A stretch of DNA of 64,000 nt from positions 1 to 64,000 of the forward strand of contig OENT01000430.1 of assembly GCA_900239685.1 (NCBI GenBank). Direction: 5' to 3'. Positions 13,206-25,858 of the stretch are shown here, piece by piece. A program made the position numbers and the translations under genes. Source of the stretch: Rotaria macrura. Lineage: Eukaryota; Rotifera; Eurotatoria; Philodinida; Philodinidae. Within the stretch, counting starts at the first letter, position 1, and each line of letters begins with the position of its first letter. The notes under the pieces were generated by a model. That model did not search any database. It saw only the letters and a list, made by a program, of their open reading frames with translations, and was not told the origin of the DNA.

Positions 13206-16200
13206 ATGATATTCTCCGTTGATAAGAAGTAGTTTTCTTTTTGTTAATCTTTCGCTTGGTTTTCTTTCCTTAAAGAATTCATCCGTTTGCGTATGCTGTT
13301 AATACATTTCTTCGGCCAGCTTTGGATGATTGTCTTGAATTAATGGAAAGCAATCCACAAGATACATTCAATGTTTTACTATCACTTACACAAACATTTA
13401 CTCGTTTTGCACCAGAGTCAGAATTAATATATGATGATATCCAAAATTTTGCTAGTAGAAAATTCTTCTTTCTATGTCAATATAGTTTCCTAATCATGCG
13501 CTTTTTTAGTCAAAATTAAAGACGCGATTGATCAATGCTTCACATGGCTAGATCCTAATACTATACGGCAATCATCGCAATTACTTGAATCAACGCATCA
13601 AAGTCTTTTAACTATCATTCAACAACAAAGTAGATTTAATGATTTTTCTTCAACATAATTCATTTGATCTATTAAAATAGATACGGAAAATACTACGTAC
13701 ACAGATATGTATAAAAATATGTCAGGTATATGTCATCTACAAATGCATATGTTACTAATGCTTGACAGGTGGTTTTCTATTCAATTCTATTTCTAGCTGT
13801 CTTAGCGAATCTTGAAAAGATCAATTCATTACCAATGGAGATGCAAGCTATGTCATTCGACAAATTTATTTCTGATAAAAAACCAAATAAAGAAAAACTA
13901 AAAATGGATCTCAATGAACGAACAGGTTTTCTATTTTGAATATTGATACGATTAAAAGAATAATAACATGAACTTGATTAAACCGACAAGGAAAATACTT
14001 CAATTGATTCTTAACATACGAATTTGAATTTTGCCTTGTAGCAGAACTTGATGAAAGAAAGACATTTGCTTTTTTTTGAATTAGTAATAGCCTAAACATA
14101 TTTGACGAAACTAAATCATGGAATATCAAAATTTTTGTGATTGCATCGTTTAGAAATGATTCGAACGAGAAGATAACATGAAGATGCTCAAAATATTCAA
14201 GATGCATTGATATTTGTAACATTTTATTGATTGAAATGAGTAAAAAGAAATACTATCGAGTTCTGGACATCTAGGATAGATTAAGAAACACGAAGAAAGC
14301 ACAAATGTAATAAAAGTCTTACTACATTATAGCTGGTTTCAAAAATGAAACCAGTCAGCAAACATACTTTCAATAATATTCTTTGTATCTCATATTTAAC
14401 TTGAAACTAAAACTTAATTATTAAAGTTCCATATGAATGATAATTAGAATAATGAAATGCATTTATGGCACGCTATCACGTTAGGTATATCTTGGATATC
14501 TATAAAGAACAAAGACTGTTTTTCATGAACATCATAGATGATTCATTGAGGATTCTATTCAGATAGATTACTCAAATATATTATCAATATAGAAATCCAT
14601 CATAGAAGTCAAGGATAAGATAGACGAAAAACAAGAACACTCTTTATTTGATTGAAGAATTTATATCTCGCTTGGAAAAAGATGATTTCATTACTTTTAA
14701 TAATCTTATTCTTCATTTCATGATACTTTATAAATTTAACTATGCTCTTGTGTAGATTACATAAATATCCGTACATTGATGAGATTTTATTATGTTAGTT
14801 TTAATATCATTTTATATATGTTTCATAGGGGACACACTGCTTCGCAATGGATATGCGAATAGACATACTAGTGTTGGCAATAATCGAACAGCAACAATTA
14901 CACCACCACCTGGCATGCTACCAAAGGAATTTGATAAACCAACAATATCTTTTCCTCCACCATCTATGAGTCAATCTGAATCGACTCGATTACCACAAAA
15001 TACAGTTGTATCATCAATGAAACCTATTATGGAACCGATGAAGAACTTTTCAGTTTCTTCGACTCCTCCTATTCCAACAGGAACGACAACTTCATCACGA
15101 CCAATGTCAACTGTATCCTATCAGAATGAATATGAAATTATTGATACAAGTACTCAACCAATAAAAAAGCCAACAGTAAGCATAGCTTCGTTTCCACCAC
15201 GTCAAAATCCATCGCTGTTCACTTCAATAAATTCAAATGATGAAAAACCTTTACGAATATCTACTAATATATCAAAAAATGACGTTATCACAGGATATAA
15301 TCCATCAACATCATCTTCATCATTCTTGAATAAAATTATCAAAACTGAACCGTCATGCGTTCAATTAAAGGTGGATACATACCAACGAAACGAAATTATC
15401 AATACTCAACAACAAGATATACCTATCTCTAATATAATGGGTGATATTGCTCGTATGAATGGTACATCAGGTGCAAAGATAGCCGTCGTATCGGCTCCTA
15501 TGTAAGTAAATATTGTATAGCTAATATAACAGAAAAACGATTCGAATCTTTTCGCTATTTAGTCATGATGTTAAAAATAGATCTCATCATGTGAATTCTC
15601 GTGTTGAAAATTCCGTAACACCTAATATTGAGTAAGTTCAATGATTCTTACCTAAATAATATACATTCAATTTAGAATACATCAAACTAGAGATTATCTT
15701 TCTATTATTAATCAATCATCACGTATTGATAGAACCAAAACATTGATGCATCCTCATGTCACTGATGAATATATTCAAGAATTTGGAAATAAACAAAGTA
15801 TGCTCATGAAAATTTTTCACTGAGAATAACTTAATATTTTCGTAAAACATAAGCTGATAGGAAATCCATCGCCTTATTATACTATTAAAACACTAGACAG
15901 CGTAATATCAAAGATAGTAGCCCTGCGATTCATGAAATAAAAATATGCTTTTTTGATTACCAACAACGAAATTTTACCATGTTTCACACATTTAATCGTA
16001 TAAATATAAAAGGTTTATGTCTATTTAGATCGACCGATGTTACGTGGTGAACTCTGTATGACATATGGTACACCACAGAGTAGTCCGCAAACTGATTGTT
16101 TACCAATTGGTGTTGGTTTATCATATGATGAATTAACATTGCTTTCATGTGATGTACATCGAAATGCTCAAAATGTTCGATTATTTGATGTTCAAACAGG

Positions 16201-18182
16201 ACTCTTAAAACATACGATTACAAGTAATCAGGTATTGAGTAGAAAGCTTGGGAAGAAAAATAACGAGTTCTCTTTATTAGCAAGAAGTTATGAATTATTT
16301 TTCTTTCTAGCAAATGAAATTTCATCGTCCAGGTGCAATTATGAGTAATGCACGTAATAACATCTTGATTGTTGAAAGAGATTCTATTTATGTAACGGAA
16401 TCTGACGGTCGTCTGATACAAACTATAGGTCATCGATCTATAAAACAATTATATGGTTTGTTTTTGATTGACATACGTGTTGTTTTAATGAAATTTCTAT
16501 TGCATAGGTATTGCTTCATACCATGATCGTTACATATTAACGATTGATTCAAAAGCCGTAGATAATCATGCTGCCGAATACTGTCGTTTACTTTTGTTTG
16601 ATCCAAATAGCAGTCAGCTAGTGTTTGAACAAAGTATTACGATTAATCGTCAGCCAGAGAACGTATTAAAACAGCAATATACTAATAATATACATGGAAA
16701 AGTTTTACCAGAAGGAACCAGTAAACCAAGATTTATTGCAGTACAAGATGATGATATTTATATTGCAGATCTCGGTATGAAATTTTATCTATTTCTCAGT
16801 TGTTTATCATGACGAAGAATTCGTGTGACCAAGTCGTTTCTGCTGAGAACGATAACTCTTGAGCGAACATCCAGACGTGTCTTTTTATAATTTTGATAAA
16901 TTCTTTCTGTCAATTATGTGTATTCTAGACGAACATGAGATCTATGCATTTTGATTGACTCAAGACACGAGAATAGGTTACAGAGGAGTAGTAAAACAAA
17001 GAACTTTAATATTAAGCAAAAATTTTCATCACAAAAATAAAAAATGAACAACTCAATTCACTTTTATATAGAGTAGAAATTCCTGCAGAACTTATTTGTG
17101 CTATGGATAATGAATTGAGAAATAGATTAGTATGAAGATCCAGTATTCGACATGGGTCAACTTTTCGTGACCCGAACCATGCTGAAAATTGTAAATACTG
17201 TCTTCTCCTCTTGTGTGACACAAATATTCATGGTCGTGTATATTTTGCTCATTTTGAACCAAGTCAATATCAAAGTGTGCCGGCTCATTTTGTTTAATGG
17301 ATAGATACAAAAGTTAACTGGATGTTAAACGTAGAGCAGATGAATTAAGATAAGTATGTATTATGATTTGAATTTGGAGAACAGTAAAGATAGATCATTG
17401 AAACAAATTTTAATACAATAAGATTACAGATATCGAGAAAGATGTAGAACAACTACATGTAAGAGATAATGCCCCATTGTGTAAAACTATATTTGACTTT
17501 ACTCGGGAGCTATTTTTAATCGCGTTCGTGATCATCAGCTTCTAAAAAATTACTATTCACGAGTTTAAATTATTGTTAACTGTATGAATTCTATCAATCA
17601 CTAATAGTGCTAAGTCGAAAATATGTTGCGTATTGTCATAGGTGGATAACACTGAAGACGTTCACTCGATTCGTTAAGTAAAATATAAGAAGAGAGTTAA
17701 GCGTTAGATTTACAAATATTCCTTCGCAACGACTTGGTATTATATTAGATGAAGTTTTCTACTATCGCTTTTTCAAAGGTCGCAGTTTAATTTATGGAGC
17801 AAAACTTGGCACCAATTTTGACTTGACATATACAAGTGTTTTTGGTGGTTATGGACGTGCCAATGGAGAAATGATCGATCCATCAGGTTTATTTATTGAT
17901 TCAGGTGGTAATATAATAAGTGCCGATAGTAAAAATGATCGTATTCAAGTAAAAAAATAATTAAATGATCGTTCTGTTTTTTTTTTCAACTAAAACAATG
18001 TTTTTTTTCTTCTTCGTCCTCATTTATAGTTATTTTCATCGGACGGTCAATATAAAACAACATTCAAATTAAGTGAACGTATAAAACGTCCATCTGGTAT
18101 ATGTACGAATCGTGCTGGAACACAATTTTATGTATCGTGCTATTTAGCTGGTTGTGTTCGAGCATTTAATGTTGGATATTAG
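13206..18182 (+). CDS. NHL-repeat (beta-propeller) protein with long disordered middle
   Basis: Thirteen exons (13206-13228, 13276-13454, 13510-13629, 13681-13725, 13797-13925, 14829-15501, 15563-15631, 15676-15797, 16029-16231, 16311-16455, 16508-16774, 17749-17948, 18030-18182) join in phase to 775 aa. The 23-nt first exon is the only ATG exon that fits the phase. Residues 1-165 are helical. Residues 166-430 are rich in Pro, Ser and Thr with PPP motifs, so probably disordered. The last 310 residues read as beta-propeller blades: GVGLSYDELTLLSCDVHRNA, NNILIVERDSIYVTESDGR, then the NHL-type blade DPSGLFIDSGGNIISADSKN followed by DRIQLFSSDGQ, and the closing blade RPSGICTNRAGTQFYVSC. NHL propellers of TRIM/Brat/LIN-41-type proteins bind RNA or proteins. 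No RING or B-box is visible, so it is not a canonical TRIM-NHL protein. The function is unknown. Confidence 0.78.
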
Positions 18183-18189
18183 AACATAG

Positions 18190-18195
18190 AATAAA
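18190..18195 (+). terminator. Polyadenylation signal of the NHL gene
   Basis: An aataaa hexamer starts 8 bp after the stop codon and is followed by a T-rich stretch. Very close to the stop, but compatible with short 3' UTRs in compact genomes. Confidence 0.4.
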
Positions 18196-19430
18196 ATGAT
18201 TTTCTGATTTTTTTTATTGTTAAATAAGATATACAAAAAGAGAACGAACATTGTAGAATGGTAGATTCTTCGTCAATTGTAGTATTTCATGTACTAAGTG
18301 TCTTTCTCTATAGTTATAATTCTATGTATGTATTTATTTTCATCTAGATTTCGTAGTAGACTGTTAACTGCTCCGGTTTCTAGTCTTGAAGAAAATTGAT
18401 GTTACTGTTGTTTTGTTAATTCTATTAAAAAAATTGAAATTCAGAAATGAGAGAATATTAATTCCAAGTGTAAAAGATTATACAATATAAAATTCATTGA
18501 ATATCTGAGATAAAGCATAAAATCGATTCTATTTATGAAATATTGCTATCATGATGATCGAATAATTATATTTAGAACATAGACATTTTATTATTTACTA
18601 TTTGGAATTGATGCTTACTTTATAACCCATTCGATATTGAAGCTCTTTTTCTTTTGAATCTGAAAGTTTTAAACAAATCTTCTCGTTTCTTTCTTCAATT
18701 TAAATTGAATCCATCAGAATGTCGACATTTTTAGGGAGAATAATTTGTAAATGGAATTGGACATTCTTTCATGTACAACTATATACTGTGGTAACTAACT
18801 AAATCCAATCTGGAACGTGTATAGTGTGAAGAAATACATTCTTTTACAAGTGTAATCTATACTGTAAACAATCTTTGATAGGCTTCTACAAGAATGTTTA
18901 TCAGTCATTACTTCATAATCTGTGTTGAGTGATTGTTGGATTTCATCTATAAAAGATTAAAACAGCTAATAACTATTCTCATTAGACGATCGAATTACAG
19001 TACAACTCTTCACCGGTTGAGCATTCATTAGAGAGCATCTTTCATATCAATATCAATAAATTTCTGTTACCGAAAATACTTATGTTGTAAGAAATGCGAG
19101 AACGTCATAATCAATGTATTTAAACACAAACTGTGTGGAAAAATATTCGACAACGTATCCTTCATACGTTTCTTATCTTCTATTACAATTTAAATTTACT
19201 TCTTTACTTGGAACAATCAGTCATATTGCTTGGATAATTCAATCTATATTGCCGAATACTTGAATAACAGACGAGTGTAAAATAGAGAAGTAAACTATGA
19301 ATCATTATTACCTTTTAGAATGAATAAGAAATGAAACAGATGATCATAAACGATTTATTATGTTCTATGATATTGTTCATTCAATTCTACTATGATTTTT
19401 CTGCAGCTCATTTACATAACTCTGATATTT
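18196..19430. other. Gene-free stretch
   Basis: I see no open frame, RNA gene or repeat that I can support here on either strand. Confidence 0.35.
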
Positions 19431-19439
19431 TATTGAATT

Positions 19440-21190
19440 AGGTATGATGTCTCTGTATCTCTTCCAGATAGAATAATGTGATGCCAGCATTAGTATAAAT
19501 AGATGCACATCCAGATGCATCTGGTATATCAGTATGTTCCTGTAAGGATGTGGGTTGATGTTCATTAATCTAACAATTAGTACCAGAATCATCTAATGAA
19601 TCAATAACTGTTAGAATTTATGTATCACTCTATATCATGCACGTGCGGAAAAAAAATACATCTAACCACATGGATTACGAGAATTTGCCATTTCTTTATT
19701 CGAAGATACGTATTGGAACAAGAATTGATAAATTTGATTAGTTTTTACAATTCATTACAACTTGATAAATAAAAATCCTAGAACGGGCTATTCCACATCC
19801 GTATTCAGCTCCTTGACTATGCATATTCGCTGACAATATATTTAAACTGCTGATTTCCTTGCTCTTGAAGTTGATATTAAGTTGTTGTGTATGATTAGTA
19901 TGGTCATCAAGAATATTATCGATGTGAAATTCAAATGTGTGTGAGGAAAAAAACTTCTTCCCCTCTTTGTCCTCATAGTAGAAAACATAGTTTATGTCAG
20001 CAAAGATGAGTCATTAAAACCGAGTAGAATACATCGATAGCTGTTAGGCGTATGAAGTTTTTCAGGTAAATTTGATGCTTGTGGTTTGTTGAAAGAAATT
20101 CATTGAAAAACTTGTACTTTCTTCGGTTTATTTTGTTTTACGAAGTTCTTTTTTAATGATAAACTCTGTCAAATGTACACTTGATTCGGTTCAGTAATGG
20201 CATCAGATGGTTATTTATTTTCCTTCTTGTGGTGGTTTTAAATACTAATATAAGTATATGCACGACAAGAGCTATTCTGAGAACAGCATCAATATTCACG
20301 AAGTACTTAAAATATCCCTTCGTAGATGATCATACGGGCAGAAAATCTCAATATTCTAGCTTAGCCAGTTTGATGTCCGATTCAGTACAATGACAAATCT
20401 GATAGGAGTGTGCAATGATTTCTTTGACTCATTTTAAATCATCATCTCTGATCTTGTCACGATCTTTCTTTAGTGTTTTTGTGTAGAAAAACAAAACACT
20501 GACCTCTTTTGCATTGATTGGCATAAAGCTCGATCACATCGTGCACTCGCTATGCTTACAGGATACACTCGATATTCATATGATCCATCATTTCTTGTCT
20601 TAGCGATCGAATGGGTATAGTGTTTATGGAGCATTAGAATGCCACACAATAGAGTACGAGCATAATTCATTTGTAGTTATGTAAGAAGTTTCTGTGCAAT
20701 ATATTACCGAAATGAGTTAGAAACAACTTTGAATAGTTTCTTTGTTTTTGTTAGACCATGGAAATCAACACGTGTCTGATCTTCGGTCAGTGTGGATACT
20801 AACGCTACAAAACGTTATAGAATTATTAATCAGTAGTCAACATAGTTTTTCTTCTCATCAAAATTAACATCGAATCATTGGAAGAAATAAATGTTAAACA
20901 AAACGACGTACACCATTACATACGAGAGTAGCATCAATTGTAATGGTCTTTATGGATGTACCTGCAGCAAACAAAAACGATAATGATGACGAGAGTAACT
21001 GGTTCAATTTTGTTTTGTAGAAAACTAGGACAAGGACATATTTATGCAACGATCTATCTGTTATGTCATGTTTTAGAAACTTGTTATCACTACCGCCATT
21101 ATAGAGTAGTGATAGCATTTGTGCAGACGACACGACTTTACCGAGCTGATGAATGAAAATACATTTATGTATTTCATTTGTTCGAATTAT
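19440..21190 (-). pseudogene. Unidentified broken protein-coding region
   Basis: Several minus-strand stretches have protein-like composition, unlike the neighbouring sequence. These are: about 21060-21160 (SSAQMLSLLYNGGSDNKFL...); 20897-20960 (TSIKTITIDATLVCNGVRRF); 20740-20800 (ALVSTLTEDQTRVDFHGL); 20500-20672 (...NDGSYEYRVYPVSIASARCD); 20000-20100 (...HTPNSYRCILLGFNDSSLL); 19780-19990 (YVFYYEDKEGKKFFSSHTFE, then ...NMHSQGAEYGCGIARSRIF); and 19440-19600 (PDASGCASIYTNAGITLFYL). Some gaps could be short introns, but in-frame stops (for example after SSLLT) and missing splice signals prevented a continuous model. It may be a decayed gene or a gene with sequence errors. I do not recognise the family. 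Confidence 0.35.
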
Positions 21191-21746
21191 TCTAAACAGT
21201 AACTAGCTAAACAAAAAAGTGTATATTCCTTTTAGTAGAACTTTCAAAACAACTAATCAGAACAGTATTTAGATAGTTAAATGCCGTCTTAATTATCATG
21301 TATACTAGCTTGTAAATTATGATGAAACTCTGGTAAACTTAAAATGGTTCACGTTGCAGTAAGTTCTTGACATTTTGAATATTCAAAATGGCTTGATTTT
21401 CAAAAAACATTTCGTGAAGTCAATAATTTTGTTTTTGAACTTCGAATGACTCGAGAATAAATGGATAATCTTCACTGGAATTCGGTGAACTGTCCATTAA
21501 AGATAAGATCCTTCTCTGATGACGAAATCCTAGATTAAATCTACATGATGCAAATTTTTCATACGCCGTTTACCAGAGCCGAAAAGAACGTCAAGTGAAA
21601 CCATAATCATTTGAGAATAATAGCGTATACAGATCGATTATTTTAGATTTCTTTGAGTCACAAATCGTATTCTACAAGCTGTATGTATGAGATTGAAAGT
21701 GACATTAAATAGTCTAGAATCTGTTCTCGAAAATCTAACTCGTTGA

Positions 21747-23055
21747 TTAACATTTTTCATTTAGTAATTTAAAAATGTCATTGACTTGTTCAAAGCCAAT
21801 TTGGATCAAAAAATTTGTTTGCTTGCCATAACTTTTGTTACCAACGATGAAAAAATTCTTTTCTGTTGTTAACATACTATGTGGCCCGTGACTTGTTTGT
21901 TTCAAACAGTCGGCATTACAAGAGGACATTAGTTTAACAGCAAGTGCTAGTGGACCTTTAGTGCGATAGCATTCTTGTACATTCAAATTAGCATATAGAT
22001 TACGATCAGGTTGCGATCCAGTATTGGCAATTACATAATCGATATTGCATAGAATTTGAGCGGGAGATGTATCCAGTGTAACATCAAATGTTGAAGATGT
22101 TGAAAAAGTAAATTTAGTTACCATAGTATTTTCATAAATCTCGGTAAATACGCATCTATCGGCATATATTTGATTGATATTAGCAATTAATTGACGTCTT
22201 TGTTCAAGTGGATCTTCAGGATTACTACAATAAGGCAACTGATTGATTGATTGTTTGATAATCCAATATAATTGTGTTTCAGGATAAGCTTCCTTGAGTT
22301 TAGCTATAAAAGAATATTGATTAGAATTACAATCGATTCATTACTGTGTCTGATTATAGTTAATCAATATATGGAAATTTGTAAGTGAATGTATAAAATT
22401 GAGGAAAATTTTTTAAATCGTCATCATTTAAGTATTTACCTAAGAAGACAGCTGATGTTGCTGCACTGTAACCTTTGCCAATAAGAACAATTCTTTTACC
22501 AGCAAGTTGTTCGTAATTCAAATTAGGTATTAGATAAGTAATTGATGACGGTAGCTTAACTTGTAATGCTCGTTCATTAATTGCTGGCAAATTACTAGGA
22601 CCAACAAAATTCGGATTGTTGTATGTACCACTTGCATCGATAACACAGTCGACGAAGAAATATTCTTCACAACTACTCTGTCTATTTTCTACAAGTATAA
22701 TGAATTTATTGTTATGATAGCGACCAACAGATATAACACGATGACGTAATCTAATATTTGACTGTAACTGGTTGCTAACAGGTCTTAAGTAATATTCAAT
22801 ATATTCACCACCAGTTAAGAATGCATTATGATCAAGTTCTTGTTTAGAAAGAGCTTCTCCTAATAGTGACATATTCATGTGCAGAGGAGAAAATAATCGA
22901 ACATGTGACCACAAATGTATATTATTGGCAATATCATCACCTGATTCGAAAATAATAAATTGATAGCCGTGCTTGAGTGCATGCAAACCACATTCTAATC
23001 CAATGGGGCCAGTACCAATGATGCCAATGAAGAAATTTTGATTGTCGGACGTCAT
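21747..23055 (-). CDS. FAD-dependent oxidoreductase (NAD(P)-binding), bacterial type
   Basis: Two exons on the minus strand (23055-22440 and 22303-21747), separated by a 136-bp GT-AG intron, join in phase to 390 aa. The N-terminus has the FAD-binding Rossmann signature IGTGPIGLECGLHALKHGY ending in an acidic strand (IIFES). Next come the blocks WSHVRLFSPLHMNMSLLGEA and FLTGGEYIEYYL, a VIDASGTY strand, and a second Rossmann motif KRIVLIGKGYSAATSAVFL near residue 190, as expected for the NAD(P)H site. The C-terminal third has IANTGSQPDRNLY, CNADCLKQTSHGPHSM and FFIVGNKSYGKQTNFLIQIG. This layout is that of bacterial FAD-dependent pyridine-nucleotide-type oxidoreductases or flavin monooxygenases. 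The substrate cannot be told. Resemblance to bacterial proteins from memory, plus a single intron, suggests horizontal acquisition followed by intron gain. Confidence 0.85.
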
Positions 23056-24497
23056 ATTTCAAGTCTAAACTATCAATTAATTAAAGTTTTTCATGAAAAA
23101 ACACGAATGATATTTTAAGAATATGCAATAGTATCAACAGCTGGTATGATCAACTTCATTTAAAATGAAGGTTCAAAGTAAGAACTATACTAATGATGAT
23201 ATAATTTTCTCAGTAATCTTATCCTTTCCCTGCAGTAAACTCGCGTGCTCAAGTTTATCTCTTTCTCTTATATAAATTTGGGTTATGTCTATAACATACA
23301 CATTCTGAAGATACAATGTAGCTTATTAAACACCATTGCCAAGGATGGGAAGAAGTTATCACTTCAGTTTGTCGTTACAGTCATGTAGAAGACCTTATTT
23401 AGTAAGAAACAGTAGGCATGCTTAACAACGACCATGATTAGACTTACATTCCAGTTTCTTCTCCGTATCTAATTTGTTTTTCTACTACTTTATATTGGTA
23501 AGGAGGAGGAGCCAATAGTATTCTATTTCTTCTGTTTTTTGCTTCTACATGGACACACAGACAATCATTTATTGGATTATCAAAGTATGCCTCCACGTTT
23601 CTTCGCCTATTCTGTTATAGAACTAAAGGATAATACTTGGTTAGCACGTCACTTATAATCGTTCGACGAGAAAATACAGATGAATAGTTCCTGTTGCACA
23701 TGCACGGATATTTGTGTACAACATTAGTATAGAATAACGACGAGAAAACTGGAATCTTATCATGGGCAACATATAGTTACAACATACATATCGTCATGTG
23801 ATTCTGGTTAGATTGAAACTATAATCAATAAAAAACAATAAATTTGAAGGAGAAAAAAATGTTGTAGTTAATTTTTTATATCCGATTAATAAAATAAATG
23901 AAGCAAAGTATAAAAAAATAGTTTAAAAGTTAAAATGTAAAAACGATTTCAATAACTGCTACCAATAATTTCATATTAGGAATTTCATTCAACAGTATTC
24001 AGCCGACCATGAAACCTTTCTTCTTTGTATAACTGCTAATTCTAATCTAACGAAGAGAAAAAGTGTGAGGGGGGCGAGTGTAATAAAAGTTTTCCGAGGA
24101 CAGATGTAGCCGCTGCATTTGAATTTTTCTCTAGTGGATATTTTTCAAAACAATCTCTCTAGAAATGTACTATTAATTTTCAAAAGTGAAGGAGTGCACG
24201 CCCACATCTGCACCCACAAGCAAATCAACCACAATTGGGCAACTTTCAAATCGATTTGATTTGCTTAATCGAAAGAATTACATTATTGATAAAGAATCAT
24301 CATTTTTTGAAACGATTTACAAGGAAATAATAAATTCTTACACGATCAATTTTAACTAAAAAGACGTTCTCTATTTCTGACATCAAAGTATAATAAAACA
24401 AAATAAATGAGAATACAGCTATTGTTGCAGTTAATAACAATGCCTTAGCACATTCTTCATCATAAATGTGTGGACTAGGGGTTGTCTCCTTTATTGC
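23056..24497. other. Gene-free stretch upstream of the FAD oxidoreductase
   Basis: No gene is supported. It should contain the promoter of the minus-strand oxidoreductase; no motif is convincing. Confidence 0.35.
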
Positions 24498-24727
24498 TCA
24501 TTGTTTAATTTGTTCACAAAATTCATGTATATCAATGATTTCTTTTTCAGAAGGATGGCAACGTCCATCAACCATTTTCGTTAGTTGATTATTTGTATTT
24601 GTATCAATTTTTTCGGAAGATCCAGTACGTCTACATGACCAATATTTAGTAGTATAGTTGTTGTTTTGTTCAATTTGAAAATATATTTATCTGATACAAG
24701 CAAAGGTTCTCCTTTTTGCGACTGAAT
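24498..24727 (-). pseudogene. FLYWCH zinc-finger relic (copy 1)
   Basis: The minus strand reads QSQKGEPLLVSDKYIFKLNK, then, after a one-base shift, TKYWSCRRTGSSEKIDTNTN followed by NQLTKMVDGRCHPSEKE and a stop. This follows the FLYWCH zinc-finger pattern (YxFxxxxxxxxxxYWxCRxxxCxxxxxT...HxHxP). One expected Cys is a Ser and a frameshift interrupts it. FLYWCH domains occur in MULE-type transposases and in domesticated genes of rotifers and other invertebrates. There is no partner transposase here, so it is a relic. Confidence 0.6.
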
Positions 24728-25681
24728 CTATGAAATAACTGGAGATGGTGAATGATTTTTTATTAAATGAAGATCAGCGAGCCGTAGTCAAGATGATAGA
24801 ATTTTAATTGTTGAATGCTATTTTAAGTCTATTTTAACTCGTTTCGATAATCAGATAGACAACAGCCAACGCTAAACTATTAGAATCTTCATTAAGTGGA
24901 GACGTCGCTGTTTTGTGTTTTTATTTTTTCGCCATTTCTCCTTTCAGTCTTTCTACGGCACACCGTAAAAATATTGAAAAAATAATATCGATGTGGGAAT
25001 TAGTCGAGGTGTTTTGTAAAACTTTTAAGCAGAGGGATCTGCTTTTCTCATGGAATAATATCAATATTTTAAGTAAGATAGAGTATACATCAAGAGAAAA
25101 GAAAAGAGCATAAAATTAAAGAGTTATTAATTTCGTTTAACAAATGTGACTATAAATCGTCCGAGTATTTCCATGGTATTTATAACAACGTCATCATATT
25201 TTTCGTAGTGATGGGAAATAAAACCGTGAATCAAACTTCCTCCTCAATCTGCATTAAATCGATTCTCATTGAGTTAAATCTAGTGACGATGAAGAAGATG
25301 CAGCCATTTTAATAGAATTTAAATTATATGATAGTTCTTTCTCAGACTCTCCTAGTTAGTCAGGGTCAGATGCTGCCCACCATCATGACTACGTGGTTAC
25401 AAATTTTTAATAGTAGATTCATAAGTATAACAATAATGAATTAGAAATGCTTGAAATCACTGTGTACTGAAAACTTGACTCTAGAAAGGTCGAAAGAAAA
25501 ATTGTCGAATAGAAAATATTGATGAGAAAAATGACCGAAAATTTTTGTGGAAAATTTTGAATAGAGAGAAAGAAATGTTGTATTCCGTACATTAATAATA
25601 ACGTATGTTAATAATTAGAAATAAACTTAAGTCAAAAAATTAAAAAGAAAATAATTGTAAAATATTATTTTTTTTTCTATT
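24728..25681. other. Spacer between two FLYWCH relics
   Basis: Nothing supported. A transposon body may once have linked the two FLYWCH fragments, but no transposase motif is readable. Confidence 0.3.
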
Positions 25682-25858
25682 GTAGCAGGACAACAATTAA
25701 ATGTACATTTCCAATATAGTAGTTGTTGTTGAATTTGAATTAAAAATATATTCATTTGCTCTTAGCAAAGGTTTTCCTTTTTGTGAAATAATAAATGAAA
25801 TAGCTGGTGGTTTTGGTCCAGTTTCTTTTGTTGCAGATGCGGTAATTGCAGCCACAAC
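25682..25858 (-). pseudogene. FLYWCH zinc-finger relic (copy 2)
   Basis: The minus strand reads AITASATKETGPKPPAISFI, then ISQKGKPLLRANEYIFNSNS, then TTTT and, after a frameshift, YWKCTFNCCPA. It aligns with copy 1 at the SQKGxPLLxxxxYIF and YWxC blocks but keeps more of the N-terminal part and less of the C-terminal part. It is truncated and frameshifted. Confidence 0.6.

Noticed and set aside
15050..15500. Possible separate gene in the Pro/Ser-rich exon of the NHL gene
   Set aside because: The flanking splice phases join it to both neighbours, and the next exons continue the frame.
20181..20393. Small plus-strand open frame with a signal-peptide-like hydrophobic start (WLFIFLLVVVLN)
   Set aside because: It has no ATG at its start and overlaps minus-strand protein-like sequence; the hydrophobic run is easily made by T-rich DNA.
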